A DNA stretch of 64,000 nucleotides from Clostridiales bacterium. GTDB lineage: Bacteria > Bacillota > Clostridia > Lachnospirales > Lachnospiraceae. Under the pieces are notes generated by a model. The model was not told the origin of the DNA. It saw nothing but the letters and a program-made list of their open reading frames with translations, and made no database searches. Location: positions 1-64,000 of the forward strand of contig JAHAJA010000018.1 in the NCBI GenBank assembly GCA_018372435.1, written 5' to 3'. Shown piece after piece: positions 34,378 through 43,114 of the stretch (position 1 is the stretch's first letter; every line of letters begins with the position of its first letter). Position numbers and translations under genes: made by a program.

Positions 34378-35679
34378 TTAAGCAATATGGAATAGTTCTT
34401 CTATATCATCCGTCTTTAATTTTGCACCAATCACACACAATCTACCTGTATAATCAGCAGCTCCATGGCGTACTTCAAATTCACCTGGTACTAAATCGAA
34501 GTGTAACCATGTATTGTCAGTACTTGGTACGATTCCTTTAGCACGTAAAACCATGCCGTAAGCATCTGATTCAGAAAGCTTTTGAAGAATTTCTTTTAAT
34601 TCAGATTCCTCATATTTATGTGGTGTTTCAACACCCCAACTTGTAAATACATCATCTGCATGGTGATGTCCATGGTGGTCATGGTGATGATCATGGTCTT
34701 CTCCTTGATGGTGTCCATGTCCGCAACACTCATGATTATGGTCTTCTCCTTGATGGTGTCCATGTCCGCAGCACTCCTGATCATGGTCTTCTCCTTGATG
34801 GTGTCCATGTCCGCAGCACTCCTGATCATGGTCTTCTCCTTGATGGTGTCCATGTCCGCAACACTCATGATCGTGATCTTCTTCGTGATGGTGTCCGTGT
34901 CCGCAGCACTCATGATCGTGATCTTCTTCGTGATGGTGTCCATGTCCGCAACATTCGTTATCATGGTCTTCACCGTGATGGTGTCCGTGTCCTTCATGAC
35001 CATGATGATGCTCCTCACCGTGATGGTGTCCACAAGTTGGGCAGATATCTTCACCTTCCAATAATTCTTTTACTAAGTCAGTCTTTCTTTCCATTGCTTT
35101 TAAGATTGTTTCACCAGTAATATCTTCCCATGGAGTTGTGATAATTACTGCATTTTCATTATGTTCCTTTAACGCTTTTACACACGTATCAAGTTTCTTT
35201 TCTGTTGTCGCTTGTGTACGGCTAAGAATAATTGTATTAGCATTTTCAACTTGATTATTGTAGAATTCACCGAAGTTTTTCATATACATACCGCATTTAT
35301 TCACATCGGCAACTGTTGTAAAACTATTTAATACGATAGAATCATTTTGGTCTTTTACTTTTTGTACCGCATTAATTACATCTGATAATTTACCTACTCC
35401 TGACGGTTCGATGATAATTCTTTCTGGAGAGTATTTTGTAATTACTTCTTGAAGGGCTGTCCCAAAATCACCAACTAATGAACAGCAGATACAACCTGAG
35501 TTCATCTCGGTAATTTCGACTCCTGCTTCTTTTAAGAAGCCACCATCAATACCAATCTCACCAAATTCATTTTCAATTAAAACTAGCTTTTCACCTTTGA
35601 AAGCTTCTTCTATTAATTTCTTAATTAGAGTTGTTTTACCAGCTCCTAAAAATCCTGATATAATATCAATTTTAGTCAT
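34378..35679 (-). CDS. CobW/COG0523 zinc metallochaperone GTPase with His/Cys repeats
   Basis: This 433-residue protein has Walker A GFLGAGKTTL, the metal motif GCICCSL at residues 62-68, and IIEPSGVG. Residues 213-340 are a huge metal-binding insertion: CPTCGHHH, then six tandem 15-residue units ECCGHGHH(H/Q)(E/G)EDHDx (242-331), then HHHDHHGHHH. The CobW C-terminal domain resumes after residue 345. COG0523 proteins hand metals, often zinc, to client enzymes using GTP; this insertion could buffer dozens of metal ions. The repeat is perfect in length and nearly so in sequence, implying recent expansion. Confidence 0.92.
   Translation of the reverse strand: MTKIDIISGFLGAGKTTLIKKLIEEAFKGEKLVLIENEFGEIGIDGGFLKEAGVEITEMNSGCICCSLVGDFGTALQEVITKYSPERIIIEPSGVGKLSDVINAVQKVKDQNDSIVLNSFTTVADVNKCGMYMKNFGEFYNNQVENANTIILSRTQATTEKKLDTCVKALKEHNENAVIITTPWEDITGETILKAMERKTDLVKELLEGEDICPTCGHHHGEEHHHGHEGHGHHHGEDHDNECCGHGHHHEEDHDHECCGHGHHHEEDHDHECCGHGHHQGEDHDQECCGHGHHQGEDHDQECCGHGHHQGEDHNHECCGHGHHQGEDHDHHHDHHGHHHADDVFTSWGVETPHKYEESELKEILQKLSESDAYGMVLRAKGIVPSTDNTWLHFDLVPGEFEVRHGAADYTGRLCVIGAKLKTDDIEELFHIA
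34687..34956 (-). repeat. Six 45-bp tandem repeats within the CobW gene
   Basis: Six in-frame 45-bp units encode ECCGHGHH-type repeats. Three adjacent copies share the GGTGTCCATGTCCGCA plus CTTCTCCTTGATG pattern almost exactly. The array opens long shadow frames on both strands. Slippage can be expected to vary its copy number between strains. Confidence 0.95.
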
Positions 35680-35694
35680 TTAACTAACCTGTCC

Positions 35695-35765
35695 TTTCCA
35701 AAGCTCGACTATATGCCTAGCAGAAATCTCCGGTTGAAAACCCATCGTTTTTCCAACCTAAAACC
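35695..35765 (-). promoter_or_regulatory. Leader hairpin shared by the two CobW genes
   Basis: On the minus strand TAGGTTGGAAAA and TTTTCAACC can pair, followed by GAGAT and, about 30 bases on, TTTGGAAAGGA near the start codon. The leader of the second CobW gene (34282-34360) has TAGGTTGAAA, TTTTCGACC, AGAT and TTTGGAAAGGA in the same order. This suggests common control, by a repressor or leader RNA. Confidence 0.5.
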
Positions 35766-35905
35766 ATGTTACTAACTGTTACTATAGCACTTCTTTTTAA
35801 AATATGCAAATCTTAGCAAAGGTTGTTTATATTCCTTGACTTGAGTTTACCTACTATGATATCATCCCTATTATTCCATCTAATCGTCATGAAAAAGGAG
35901 CTTAT

Positions 35906-36577
35906 ATGAATATAAATAATAAAAAAAATGTACCGTTCAAGTTAACGAATATTTTAATCGGAATTCTATTCACGTTATTCTTCATATCCCTCTCAGTAAT
36001 TATTATATTGAACACAAGATCCCTTTACTATAATTCTATTGACCGTTTGGAACTAGAGCAATATTCTGGTTTAGAACGTGAAACAATTATAGAAAATTAT
36101 GATGCATTAATAGACTATTGTTCTCCGTTTTATCAGGGCGAACTAAAATTTCCTTCGCTAGCTTCCTCTGAAAGTGGAACAAGTCATTTTGCAGAAACAA
36201 AAGTAATCTTCGTATCATTTTACTACATTGCAGCAATAACAGGTGTTTTACTCCTACTTATTATTCTGTACAAAAAAAAGCGTCATGATACCTCTTACTT
36301 ACGTACCTCTGCAATTACCGTTATCGTATTACCTTCCATTATTGGCATTGCAACAGCTCTAAACTTTGAGAAAACCTTCCTACTCTTTCACAAACTAGTA
36401 TTTCGTAATGATGATTGGTTATTCGACCCTACAACTGATCCCATAATCAACCTCCTACCTGAGGAGTTTTTCATGTACTGTGCGATTGGAATCGTCAGCC
36501 TTGTTTTAGTTGGAAGTATAATCTTATTCCTTATTGATTATTTCATTCGTAGAAAGCAATCTAAGAATTGCATATAA
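35906..36577 (+). CDS. TIGR01906-family integral membrane protein
   Basis: This 223-residue protein has membrane helices near residues 13-33, 105-122, 130-155 and 190-212. It carries the family-specific segment FHKLVFRNDDWLFDPTTDPI followed by INLLPEEFF. These features match the TIGR01906 (DUF1461) membrane proteins of Firmicutes. The function of the family is not established. AAGGAG precedes the ATG, and a shared hairpin separates it from phoR, which converges on it. Confidence 0.85.
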   Translation: MNINNKKNVPFKLTNILIGILFTLFFISLSVIIILNTRSLYYNSIDRLELEQYSGLERETIIENYDALIDYCSPFYQGELKFPSLASSESGTSHFAETKVIFVSFYYIAAITGVLLLLIILYKKKRHDTSYLRTSAITVIVLPSIIGIATALNFEKTFLLFHKLVFRNDDWLFDPTTDPIINLLPEEFFMYCAIGIVSLVLVGSIILFLIDYFIRRKQSKNCI

Positions 36578-36663
36578 GCAACATATATCATTTTTCCACT
36601 TATTCTACAAGAACTTTATATTAAACTGCTTGTTACGGAGAAACTTTCTCAGATAGAAGCATT

Positions 36664-36708
36664 GTAAAAGAGTTCTTCAACTATATAATATAGCTGAAGA
36701 ACTCTTTT
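36664..36708. terminator. Bidirectional terminator between TIGR01906 gene and phoR
   Basis: AAAAGAGTTCTTCA and TGAAGAACTCTTTT form a 14-pair stem with A and T runs on both sides, serving both converging genes. Confidence 0.9.
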
Positions 36709-36729
36709 GTTATATCCTCTAAAAGAATA

Positions 36730-38457
36730 CTAATACGGTAATTCAATTGTAAACTTTGTGCCTTTGTTTAACTTACTTTCTACTTTTATCTTGCCATTGT
36801 ATCGTTCAACAATATGTTTAACTATTGATAACCCAAGTCCAGTTCCACCCGTTTTTCTTGCGCGTCCCTTATCAACTCGATAAAAGCGTTCAAAAATCCG
36901 TCCAAGATGCTCTTCTTCCATTCCAATTCCAGTATCTTCAACACACAATATTAATTTATTCTTCTTCTTTTCACATTGTATTGTGATTGTACCAACCTCT
37001 GTGTATTTTACAGCATTATCAAGTAAGTTAATTAACAATTGCTTCATTCGATTTGCATTAGCCGGATAATAGTCCATATCTGGTTTCGGATTATATACGA
37101 TTACTACATTCTTATGAGCAATCTTCGATTGCAGTAACTCAATTACATCCGTAATTACTGTATCCATATTACATGGAGCTACCACTTGTTCCTCTTTCGA
37201 TTCTATCTCAGATAATAATAAGATATCATTAATTAAACTTGAAAGACGTTCTGATTCTATATCAATAATATCAATAAAACGAGCTGCTACTTGTTCCTCT
37301 TTAATTGCACCTGCTTTTAGTGTATCTACGAATCCCCGAATAGAAGTTAACGGTGTCTTAAGTTCATGCGTAACGTTAGATACAAAATCTCGTCGCATAT
37401 TCTCTAGTTTACGAATTTGCGTAATATCTTCAAGTATTAGTAAGATACCTAGATTCTTATTGTTATCTTTTAACAAAGGTGTTGCTGTTACACGTACCAT
37501 CTTTTCATCTGCTAAAGCAATTGTTCCTTCACGCATAACAGTTTCTTTCGTATCACGTACTTCCGTTATGGTTTGGAATAATACGGCATTTCGCATGAAT
37601 GTATAAAATGGCTGCCTTTCAATCATATCCTTGCTACATTCCACCATTTGGCTGAAAACATCGTTTGTAAACATAACGATATCATTATTATCAATAGCAA
37701 TAACACCACTTGCCATACTCTTTAACATAGCTTCGAATTCAATATTCCTTCTCTTAAGTGCTCGAACACTTGTATTAAGGTTATCACTCATACGATTAAA
37801 AGCTTCTGCTAAACGGCCTAATTGTTGTGTATCATTGGTATAAATCTTAGTTTCATAATCTCCACAAGAGATTCCTTCTGCTGCCTTTGTGATATCATCA
37901 ATCGGTTTCGATAGATTTCTTGTGAATAATGCTGCTAATAAGGTTGCTCCTAGCATGCAAAGGATTACAGTCATCATAATCGTGCCAAATAAATTCCTAT
38001 TCAAGGATGTGAACTCTGATACTGGTAAAGAGATTCGCATTACACCATCAAAATCGCCCTTATGAATTGGCACTGCGCTATATGCATACCTCTTATCCAT
38101 TGTTTGAGAATACCGTATCAAGGAAACATGTTCTCCCTTAAGGGCGCGAATAACTTCCTCTCTCGTCGAATGGTTTTCTAAAAGTTCCGTCGTTTCTGAA
38201 TCAGCAACGACCGTACCATCTTTACCAATAATCGTAATTCGCACACCATATTTTTGACTATAAATATCTGCAAAGGATTCAAACGATTCTAAATTAGCCT
38301 CAGAGAATATATCCGCTAACATCTCTGCTTGCATCATGTGATACTCTTCTCTCTGATATCCTATGTAATTATATCCTTTCGACCACGAGGCAAACATGGA
38401 TATCCCTACAGCTGCAAGAATAATAATTAAATAAGAAAACATTAGCTTCTTCTGCAT
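36730..38457 (-). CDS. phoR: Phosphate sensor histidine kinase PhoR
   Basis: This 575-residue kinase has two membrane helices (about 6-24 and 158-178) around an extracellular sensor domain of about 130 residues. A HAMP domain (NLSKPIDDITKAAEGI) and a PAS domain (about 245-345) follow. HisKA has the acceptor His in FVSNVTHELKTPLTSIRGF. HATPase motifs are LLDNAVKYTE, DTGIGM and GTGLGLSIVKHIVERY. It should act with PhoU and the Pst transporter to phosphorylate PhoP under low phosphate. It is the last gene of the pst-pho block. Confidence 0.95.
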   Translation of the reverse strand: MQKKLMFSYLIIILAAVGISMFASWSKGYNYIGYQREEYHMMQAEMLADIFSEANLESFESFADIYSQKYGVRITIIGKDGTVVADSETTELLENHSTREEVIRALKGEHVSLIRYSQTMDKRYAYSAVPIHKGDFDGVMRISLPVSEFTSLNRNLFGTIMMTVILCMLGATLLAALFTRNLSKPIDDITKAAEGISCGDYETKIYTNDTQQLGRLAEAFNRMSDNLNTSVRALKRRNIEFEAMLKSMASGVIAIDNNDIVMFTNDVFSQMVECSKDMIERQPFYTFMRNAVLFQTITEVRDTKETVMREGTIALADEKMVRVTATPLLKDNNKNLGILLILEDITQIRKLENMRRDFVSNVTHELKTPLTSIRGFVDTLKAGAIKEEQVAARFIDIIDIESERLSSLINDILLLSEIESKEEQVVAPCNMDTVITDVIELLQSKIAHKNVVIVYNPKPDMDYYPANANRMKQLLINLLDNAVKYTEVGTITIQCEKKKNKLILCVEDTGIGMEEEHLGRIFERFYRVDKGRARKTGGTGLGLSIVKHIVERYNGKIKVESKLNKGTKFTIELPY

Positions 38458-38529
38458 TATTTCTCTCTCCTTTGCACAATCAGTTACTTGTTATACAGCT
38501 TCTCATACCAACAAAGACGCATTTTCTTA

Positions 38530-39240
38530 TTATCCAAATTTGTATCCAATTCCTCGAACTGTCTTTATATAAACAGGAGATGTATCATCTTTCTCTATTT
38601 TCTTTCGAATATTACGCACATGAACATCTACTGTTCTTGTCTCTCCAAGATAATCATAGCCCCAAATCTTCTCAAGTAGGTTCTCTCTTGTGAATACAAT
38701 TCCTTTGTTTTTTGCGAGCAAATATAATAATTCATATTCTTTTAGAGCTAAGTCCACACTCTTACCGTCGACCTCAACCGTTCGTCTAGTTTTATTTATT
38801 TCGAGGGAATCGATCTTAATAATCTCTTCTTGTTCACTCGAAGTAACTGGCTGCACACCACCACTTCTTCTCATAACGGCTTTCATTCTCGCTATTAATT
38901 CATGTACCCCAAACGGCTTGGATAGATAATCATCAGCACCAATTTCCAATCCTACAACTTTACTAATTTCATCACTCTTAGCTGTAAGCATAATGATTGG
39001 TACATTTCTATATCTCTCATTCATACGAATCCGTTTCAAGACTTCGATCCCATCAATCCCTGGTAACATCCAATCAAGTAGTATTACTGCAAATTCATAC
39101 GATTGATTTTCAATATAATTCATCGCATCCTCTCCAGTTTCAGCTTTGACCACCTCATATCCTGCACTTTCTAAATTGTATTGAAGAAGCTCTAATATAT
39201 GTGGTTCATCATCAACTGCCAGAATTGTTTTCGTACTCAT
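38530..39240 (-). CDS. phoP: Phosphate regulon response regulator PhoP/PhoB
   Basis: This 236-residue OmpR-family regulator has receiver residues VDDE, acceptor Asp in AVILLDWMLPGIDG and Lys in YLSKPFG. Its winged helix ends RTVDVHVRNIRKKIEKD...VRGIGYKF. It lies between phoU and phoR and should bind the Pho box upstream of pstS. Confidence 0.95.
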   Translation of the reverse strand: MSTKTILAVDDEPHILELLQYNLESAGYEVVKAETGEDAMNYIENQSYEFAVILLDWMLPGIDGIEVLKRIRMNERYRNVPIIMLTAKSDEISKVVGLEIGADDYLSKPFGVHELIARMKAVMRRSGGVQPVTSSEQEEIIKIDSLEINKTRRTVEVDGKSVDLALKEYELLYLLAKNKGIVFTRENLLEKIWGYDYLGETRTVDVHVRNIRKKIEKDDTSPVYIKTVRGIGYKFG

Positions 39241-39299
39241 AAGTTTACTTCCTTTCTCTCACCTTACTATTGGTATAAGTGATCAACTAAGAGAAATTA

Positions 39300-39953
39300 T
39301 TAATTTCCCTCAATCATAGTTCCAGTAATGATGTATTCAATCCATTCTGCAATATTAGTTGCATGGTCAGCCATTCTCTCTAAGTATTTGATAATCATTA
39401 GATAACTAACACAAGCAGGAATTGCTTCTTTGTTTCCTTGCATAATTTCAGTTAATTCATTACTGATACTAGTAAAGTAATTATCTACAATATCATCTTT
39501 TGCAATTACTTGATTTGCTTTCGCACCGTCTACTTCTACAAAACTATCAATCGTCTCTATTACCATGCTTTTCATAACATTAACCATCTCTTTAAGGTTC
39601 TTAGGTGCGATTACATTGCTTTGTTTCGTTAACACAATAATGTATTCAGAGATATCAGCACAATGATCTGCTATTCTTTCTACATCTGTAACAATCTTCA
39701 TGATAGAAGTTACTTTACGTAAATCTGTTGCCAACGGTTGCTGTTTTGCAATCATTGCGATACATTCTCTTTCTATTTGATGTTCTAAATCATCAATCGC
39801 ATCATCGTTTTTAATAATTTCAGCAGCAAGAGAAGCATCTAGTTTTTCTAGTGCTATAATTACATCATTAATGGATTTTTCTAATAAGCTACCCATACGA
39901 ATTACGTTCTGATTTAATTCACGTAATTCTTGCATAAATAAATGTCTAGTCAT
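39300..39953 (-). CDS. phoU: Phosphate-signalling protein PhoU
   Basis: This 217-residue protein is all-helical, with two repeated PhoU three-helix bundles. Metal-binding E/D motifs occur in each half (IADHCADISEYI and MADHATNIAEWIEYI). It links Pst transporter state to the PhoR kinase and shuts off the regulon when phosphate is plentiful. It lies between pstB and phoP. Confidence 0.95.
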   Translation of the reverse strand: MTRHLFMQELRELNQNVIRMGSLLEKSINDVIIALEKLDASLAAEIIKNDDAIDDLEHQIERECIAMIAKQQPLATDLRKVTSIMKIVTDVERIADHCADISEYIIVLTKQSNVIAPKNLKEMVNVMKSMVIETIDSFVEVDGAKANQVIAKDDIVDNYFTSISNELTEIMQGNKEAIPACVSYLMIIKYLERMADHATNIAEWIEYIITGTMIEGN

Positions 39954-39993
39954 ACACGATCTCCTTTAATCATAAATTAATTTTAAATAAAAA

Positions 39994-40752
39994 TCAACCA
40001 AATCTACCTGTAATATAATCTTCTGTCTTTTGTTCTTTCGGATTATTAAAGATTTGACTCGTCTCACCATATTCTACCACTTCTCCATGTAAGAAGAAAG
40101 CTGTCTTATCAGAAATTCTACTTGCTTGTTGCATGTTATGCGTAACTATGATAATTGTATACTTATCTTTTAACTCTTCAGCCAAATCTTCGATTTTAAG
40201 AGTTGATATTGGATCAAGTGCGGATGTTGGTTCATCCATTAAGATAACTTCTGGACCTACTGCTAAGGTTCTAGCAATACAGATTCTTTGTTGTTGTCCA
40301 CCTGAAACTGCTTGCGCATTCTTCTTTAACTTATCTTTAACCTCTTCCCAAATTGCTGCTTGTCTAAGGCTTTTCTCAACGATTTCATCTAATTGGCTTT
40401 TCTTTTTAATCCCATGAATTCTAGGACCGTAAGCAACATTGTCATAGATACTCATAGGAAATGGGTTAGGTTGTTGGAATACCATACCTACTCTAGAACG
40501 TAGATTAATTACATCAATATCTTTGTAAATATTAACCCCATCCATATGAATAGTTCCATCGATACGTACTCCTTCTATTAAATCGTTCATACGGTTGATT
40601 GTTTTAAGAAATGTTGATTTGCCACAGCCAGATGGTCCAATGAATGCCGTAATCTGATTCTTCATAATATCCATATTTATCTTCTTTAATGCTTGGAAAT
40701 CACCATAGTACAAATCCAAATCACGAACTTGAAATTTCACATTGTTCTCCAT
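39994..40752 (-). CDS. pstB: Phosphate ABC transporter ATPase PstB
   Basis: This 252-residue ATPase has Walker [10 protein letters not shown], the PstB-specific [22 protein letters not shown], signature [13 protein letters not shown], Walker [17 protein letters not shown] and switch THNMQQ. It drives PstCA-mediated phosphate import. It follows pstA by about 40 bases. Confidence 0.97.
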   Translation of the reverse strand: MENNVKFQVRDLDLYYGDFQALKKINMDIMKNQITAFIGPSGCGKSTFLKTINRMNDLIEGVRIDGTIHMDGVNIYKDIDVINLRSRVGMVFQQPNPFPMSIYDNVAYGPRIHGIKKKSQLDEIVEKSLRQAAIWEEVKDKLKKNAQAVSGGQQQRICIARTLAVGPEVILMDEPTSALDPISTLKIEDLAEELKDKYTIIIVTHNMQQASRISDKTAFFLHGEVVEYGETSQIFNNPKEQKTEDYITGRFG

Positions 40753-40792
40753 TTAAAAGCTCCTTTTCTATATTACGTAAAATTTTATATTC

Positions 40793-41962
40793 TTAATTTT
40801 TAACAGTAAATCGTCTTGTAATCCATTTTGATAATAGGTTTAACACCCAAATTAACACGATTATAACAACTGCAATGGAACAAGCAGAAGCTACATCCCC
40901 TTCTTCTTTTAGCAATTGATATAATTTGGTAGTTAAAGTTGCAGCACTTGCTGTATTACCTGTTAATGAACTAGGAATCTGCGCAATTGTACCTGCTGTC
41001 CAGATTAAAGCAGCTGATTCACCAACAATACGTCCAATACTTAAGATGATTGCTACAAGTATACCTGGTAAAGCATTCGGTAATACGATCTTAAAGTTCG
41101 TCTGTAACTTAGTAGCACCTAAACCAAGAGAAGATTCTCTGTATCCTTTTGGTATTGCCTTCAATGCTTCCGATGTCGTTGATATAATCGTCGGTAATAG
41201 CAAGATACTTAAGGTAAGTGCACCTGCTAATATTGAGTATTGCATCTTTAGCATCTGCACGAAAACCAACATACCAAACAAACCATAGATAATAGAAGGA
41301 ATACCTGCTAACATCTGTATTGCAAATTGGATTACTACTAGGATCTTACCCTTCTTCGCATATTCAGTAAGAAAAAGTGCTGATAGGATACCTATCGGTG
41401 CTGCAATTGCTAACGATAATAATATGATATAGAGAGTCGATACAACCATCGGCTTAATACCGCCACCTGGACGTGTCACTTTAAGCTTTAATGTTTCACC
41501 CTTCATAGCAGCATCATTAAATTGTTTGTTTAACTCTTCTAACGTTATATTTTTTGTATCTGTAGCTAATACTTTCGTAATAACATCATCTACTTTAACT
41601 TCATATGCAGCACCCTTAAGATTCTTAGAATCTTTTAGAACGGAATCCTTTTCTAATTTTGTTACTGCAATATAACCGTCTTTATTTTGTTCTACATATG
41701 CACCTAACGATGCGATATAAGAATCCGAAAGTTTTGTATCTTCGGTATTCTTTAACTCTACGTTAATGAAAGTAGTTTTGGCTTGCCATTGTCTTGTTAA
41801 GAAGTCAATGTTAATACCAGGTAATCCTTTTACGAATACGAAACCAATGATAACAACCAAAGTCATTACACTTAATGCAGAAGCTAGATATAGTAATATC
41901 TTACCTATTGTATCTTTAATTATTCTTGATTGATTGTTCTCTATCTTCATTCTTACACTCAT
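40793..41962 (-). CDS. pstA: Phosphate ABC transporter permease PstA with PDZ-like insertion
   Basis: At 389 residues this PstA is about 100 longer than usual. The C-terminal half (residues 175-385) is a normal permease with helices and the coupling motif YRESSLGLGATKLQT. The extra part lies between the first two helices, outside the membrane. Residues about 86-166 (LGAYVEQNKDGYIAVTKL, SVLKDSKNLKGAAYEVKVDD, KGETLKLKVTRPG) read like a PDZ domain. The first helix (22-45) is intact. No clear ribosome site is seen before the ATG, and a hairpin element separates it from pstC. Confidence 0.93.
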   Translation of the reverse strand: MSVRMKIENNQSRIIKDTIGKILLYLASALSVMTLVVIIGFVFVKGLPGINIDFLTRQWQAKTTFINVELKNTEDTKLSDSYIASLGAYVEQNKDGYIAVTKLEKDSVLKDSKNLKGAAYEVKVDDVITKVLATDTKNITLEELNKQFNDAAMKGETLKLKVTRPGGGIKPMVVSTLYIILLSLAIAAPIGILSALFLTEYAKKGKILVVIQFAIQMLAGIPSIIYGLFGMLVFVQMLKMQYSILAGALTLSILLLPTIISTTSEALKAIPKGYRESSLGLGATKLQTNFKIVLPNALPGILVAIILSIGRIVGESAALIWTAGTIAQIPSSLTGNTASAATLTTKLYQLLKEEGDVASACSIAVVIIVLIWVLNLLSKWITRRFTVKN

Positions 41963-42001
41963 ACATATTGCAAGTTATCTTGCTATGCATGACTCCTTTC
42001 T

Positions 42002-42231
42002 CTACAATCTTGAATTAGGGAATTGCGAAACTCTTTGTAATGGCGACAAACATATCAATGTGTTTTATGTCTGCCGTTACAATTTCCTGAATTGTGTTTA
42101 CGTCACATACAATGCTTTTCTGTATGGGTAAGTAACACAATTTTAAGGCAATTGTAGTAGGCAGCCTTAAAACACCGATATGTTATCGACATGGAGAAGG
42201 GTTTTGCAATTGCCGCCTACAATCTTGAATT
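42002..42231. mobile_element. MITE-like 200-bp hairpin element between pstC and pstA
   Basis: A 15-base direct repeat, CTACAATCTTGAATT, flanks the element (42002-42016 and 42217-42231). The 200 bases between form one long imperfect inverted repeat centred near 42116; the outer ends GAATTGCGAAACTCTT and AAGGGTTTTGCAATT pair, as do CTGCCGTTACAATT and AATTGTAGTAGGCAG further in. No ORF is present. A shortened relative lies at 7812-7861. The flanking repeat suggests a target-site duplication, although 15 bases is long for one. Confidence 0.6.
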
Positions 42232-42234
42232 CTA

Positions 42235-43113
42235 TCAACTCTTTTCACCTGCTTTACGTGTAATACGCATTACTGTTATATTAACAAACATAATAAATAC
42301 GAATAAAACAACACCAGTTGCAAATAACATCTCTTGATGTCTACCAGAAGCATACCCCATCTCCATGGATATATTAACCGTTAATGGACGTACTTTATCC
42401 CAGATGCTCTTTGGTATACCACCAATTGCATTACCGGCAATCATCATAACTGCCATCGTCTCACCAATTGCTCTACCAATACCAAGTACTGTTGCAGATA
42501 AAATACCTGATTTTGCAGCTGGAACTACACTACAGAAGATTGTTTGCATCTTAGACGCACCTAATCCTAGGGAAGCTTCACGATATGAATTAGGAACGGC
42601 ACGGAGTGCACTTTCCGATAATGTAATAATAGTTGGTAAAATCATAATAGTTAAAACACAAATTACTGCTAATAACGATTGTCCTTGTGGTTGTGGGGAT
42701 ATTTTCTGAATAATAGGTAATATAATACCCATACCGAATGCTCCATAAATAACAGACGGAATACCCGCAAGTAATTCAATTGCAGGTTTGATAATATTCA
42801 CTATGCTTTTAGGTGCAACTTCAGCAATAAATACTGCTGTTAATAACCCTATTGGTACCCCAACTAAAATCGCACCAGCTGTAGCAAATACAGATCCTGC
42901 TATCATATAGAATACACCGTATTGGTTATTCTCTGGGTTCCAATGAACACCAGTTATGAAGTCTGTAAAACTGTACGCATTTTCTCCAAAGAACGGTTTA
43001 AGTCCTTTGGAGAATACAAATGCTATTATTGCTACAACGCTGATTACGCTTATAAGGGCACATATTAAGAATAATGTTTCAATGATTTTTTCGCGTATCT
43101 TTGTCGTCTTCAT
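42235..43113 (-). CDS. pstC: Phosphate ABC transporter permease PstC
   Basis: This 292-residue permease has six membrane helices and the coupling motif YREASLGLGASKMQT, plus ELLAGIPSVIYGAFGM, the typical PstC/PstA segment. It starts one base after the pstS stop. The 200-bp hairpin element begins only a few bases after its stop codon. Confidence 0.96.
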   Translation of the reverse strand: MKTTKIREKIIETLFLICALISVISVVAIIAFVFSKGLKPFFGENAYSFTDFITGVHWNPENNQYGVFYMIAGSVFATAGAILVGVPIGLLTAVFIAEVAPKSIVNIIKPAIELLAGIPSVIYGAFGMGIILPIIQKISPQPQGQSLLAVICVLTIMILPTIITLSESALRAVPNSYREASLGLGASKMQTIFCSVVPAAKSGILSATVLGIGRAIGETMAVMMIAGNAIGGIPKSIWDKVRPLTVNISMEMGYASGRHQEMLFATGVVLFVFIMFVNITVMRITRKAGEKS

Positions 43114-43114
43114 A

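Noticed and set aside
34687..34956. Tandem repeats as a CRISPR array
   Set aside because: Units are directly adjacent without unique spacers and encode an in-frame metal-binding repeat.
34596..35064. Long ORFs on both strands (152 and 148 codons) within the CobW gene
   Set aside because: They are shadows of the 45-bp repeat, which keeps other frames open. The products are low-complexity (MDTITKKITIM and FSLMVSMSA repeats) and have no ribosome sites.
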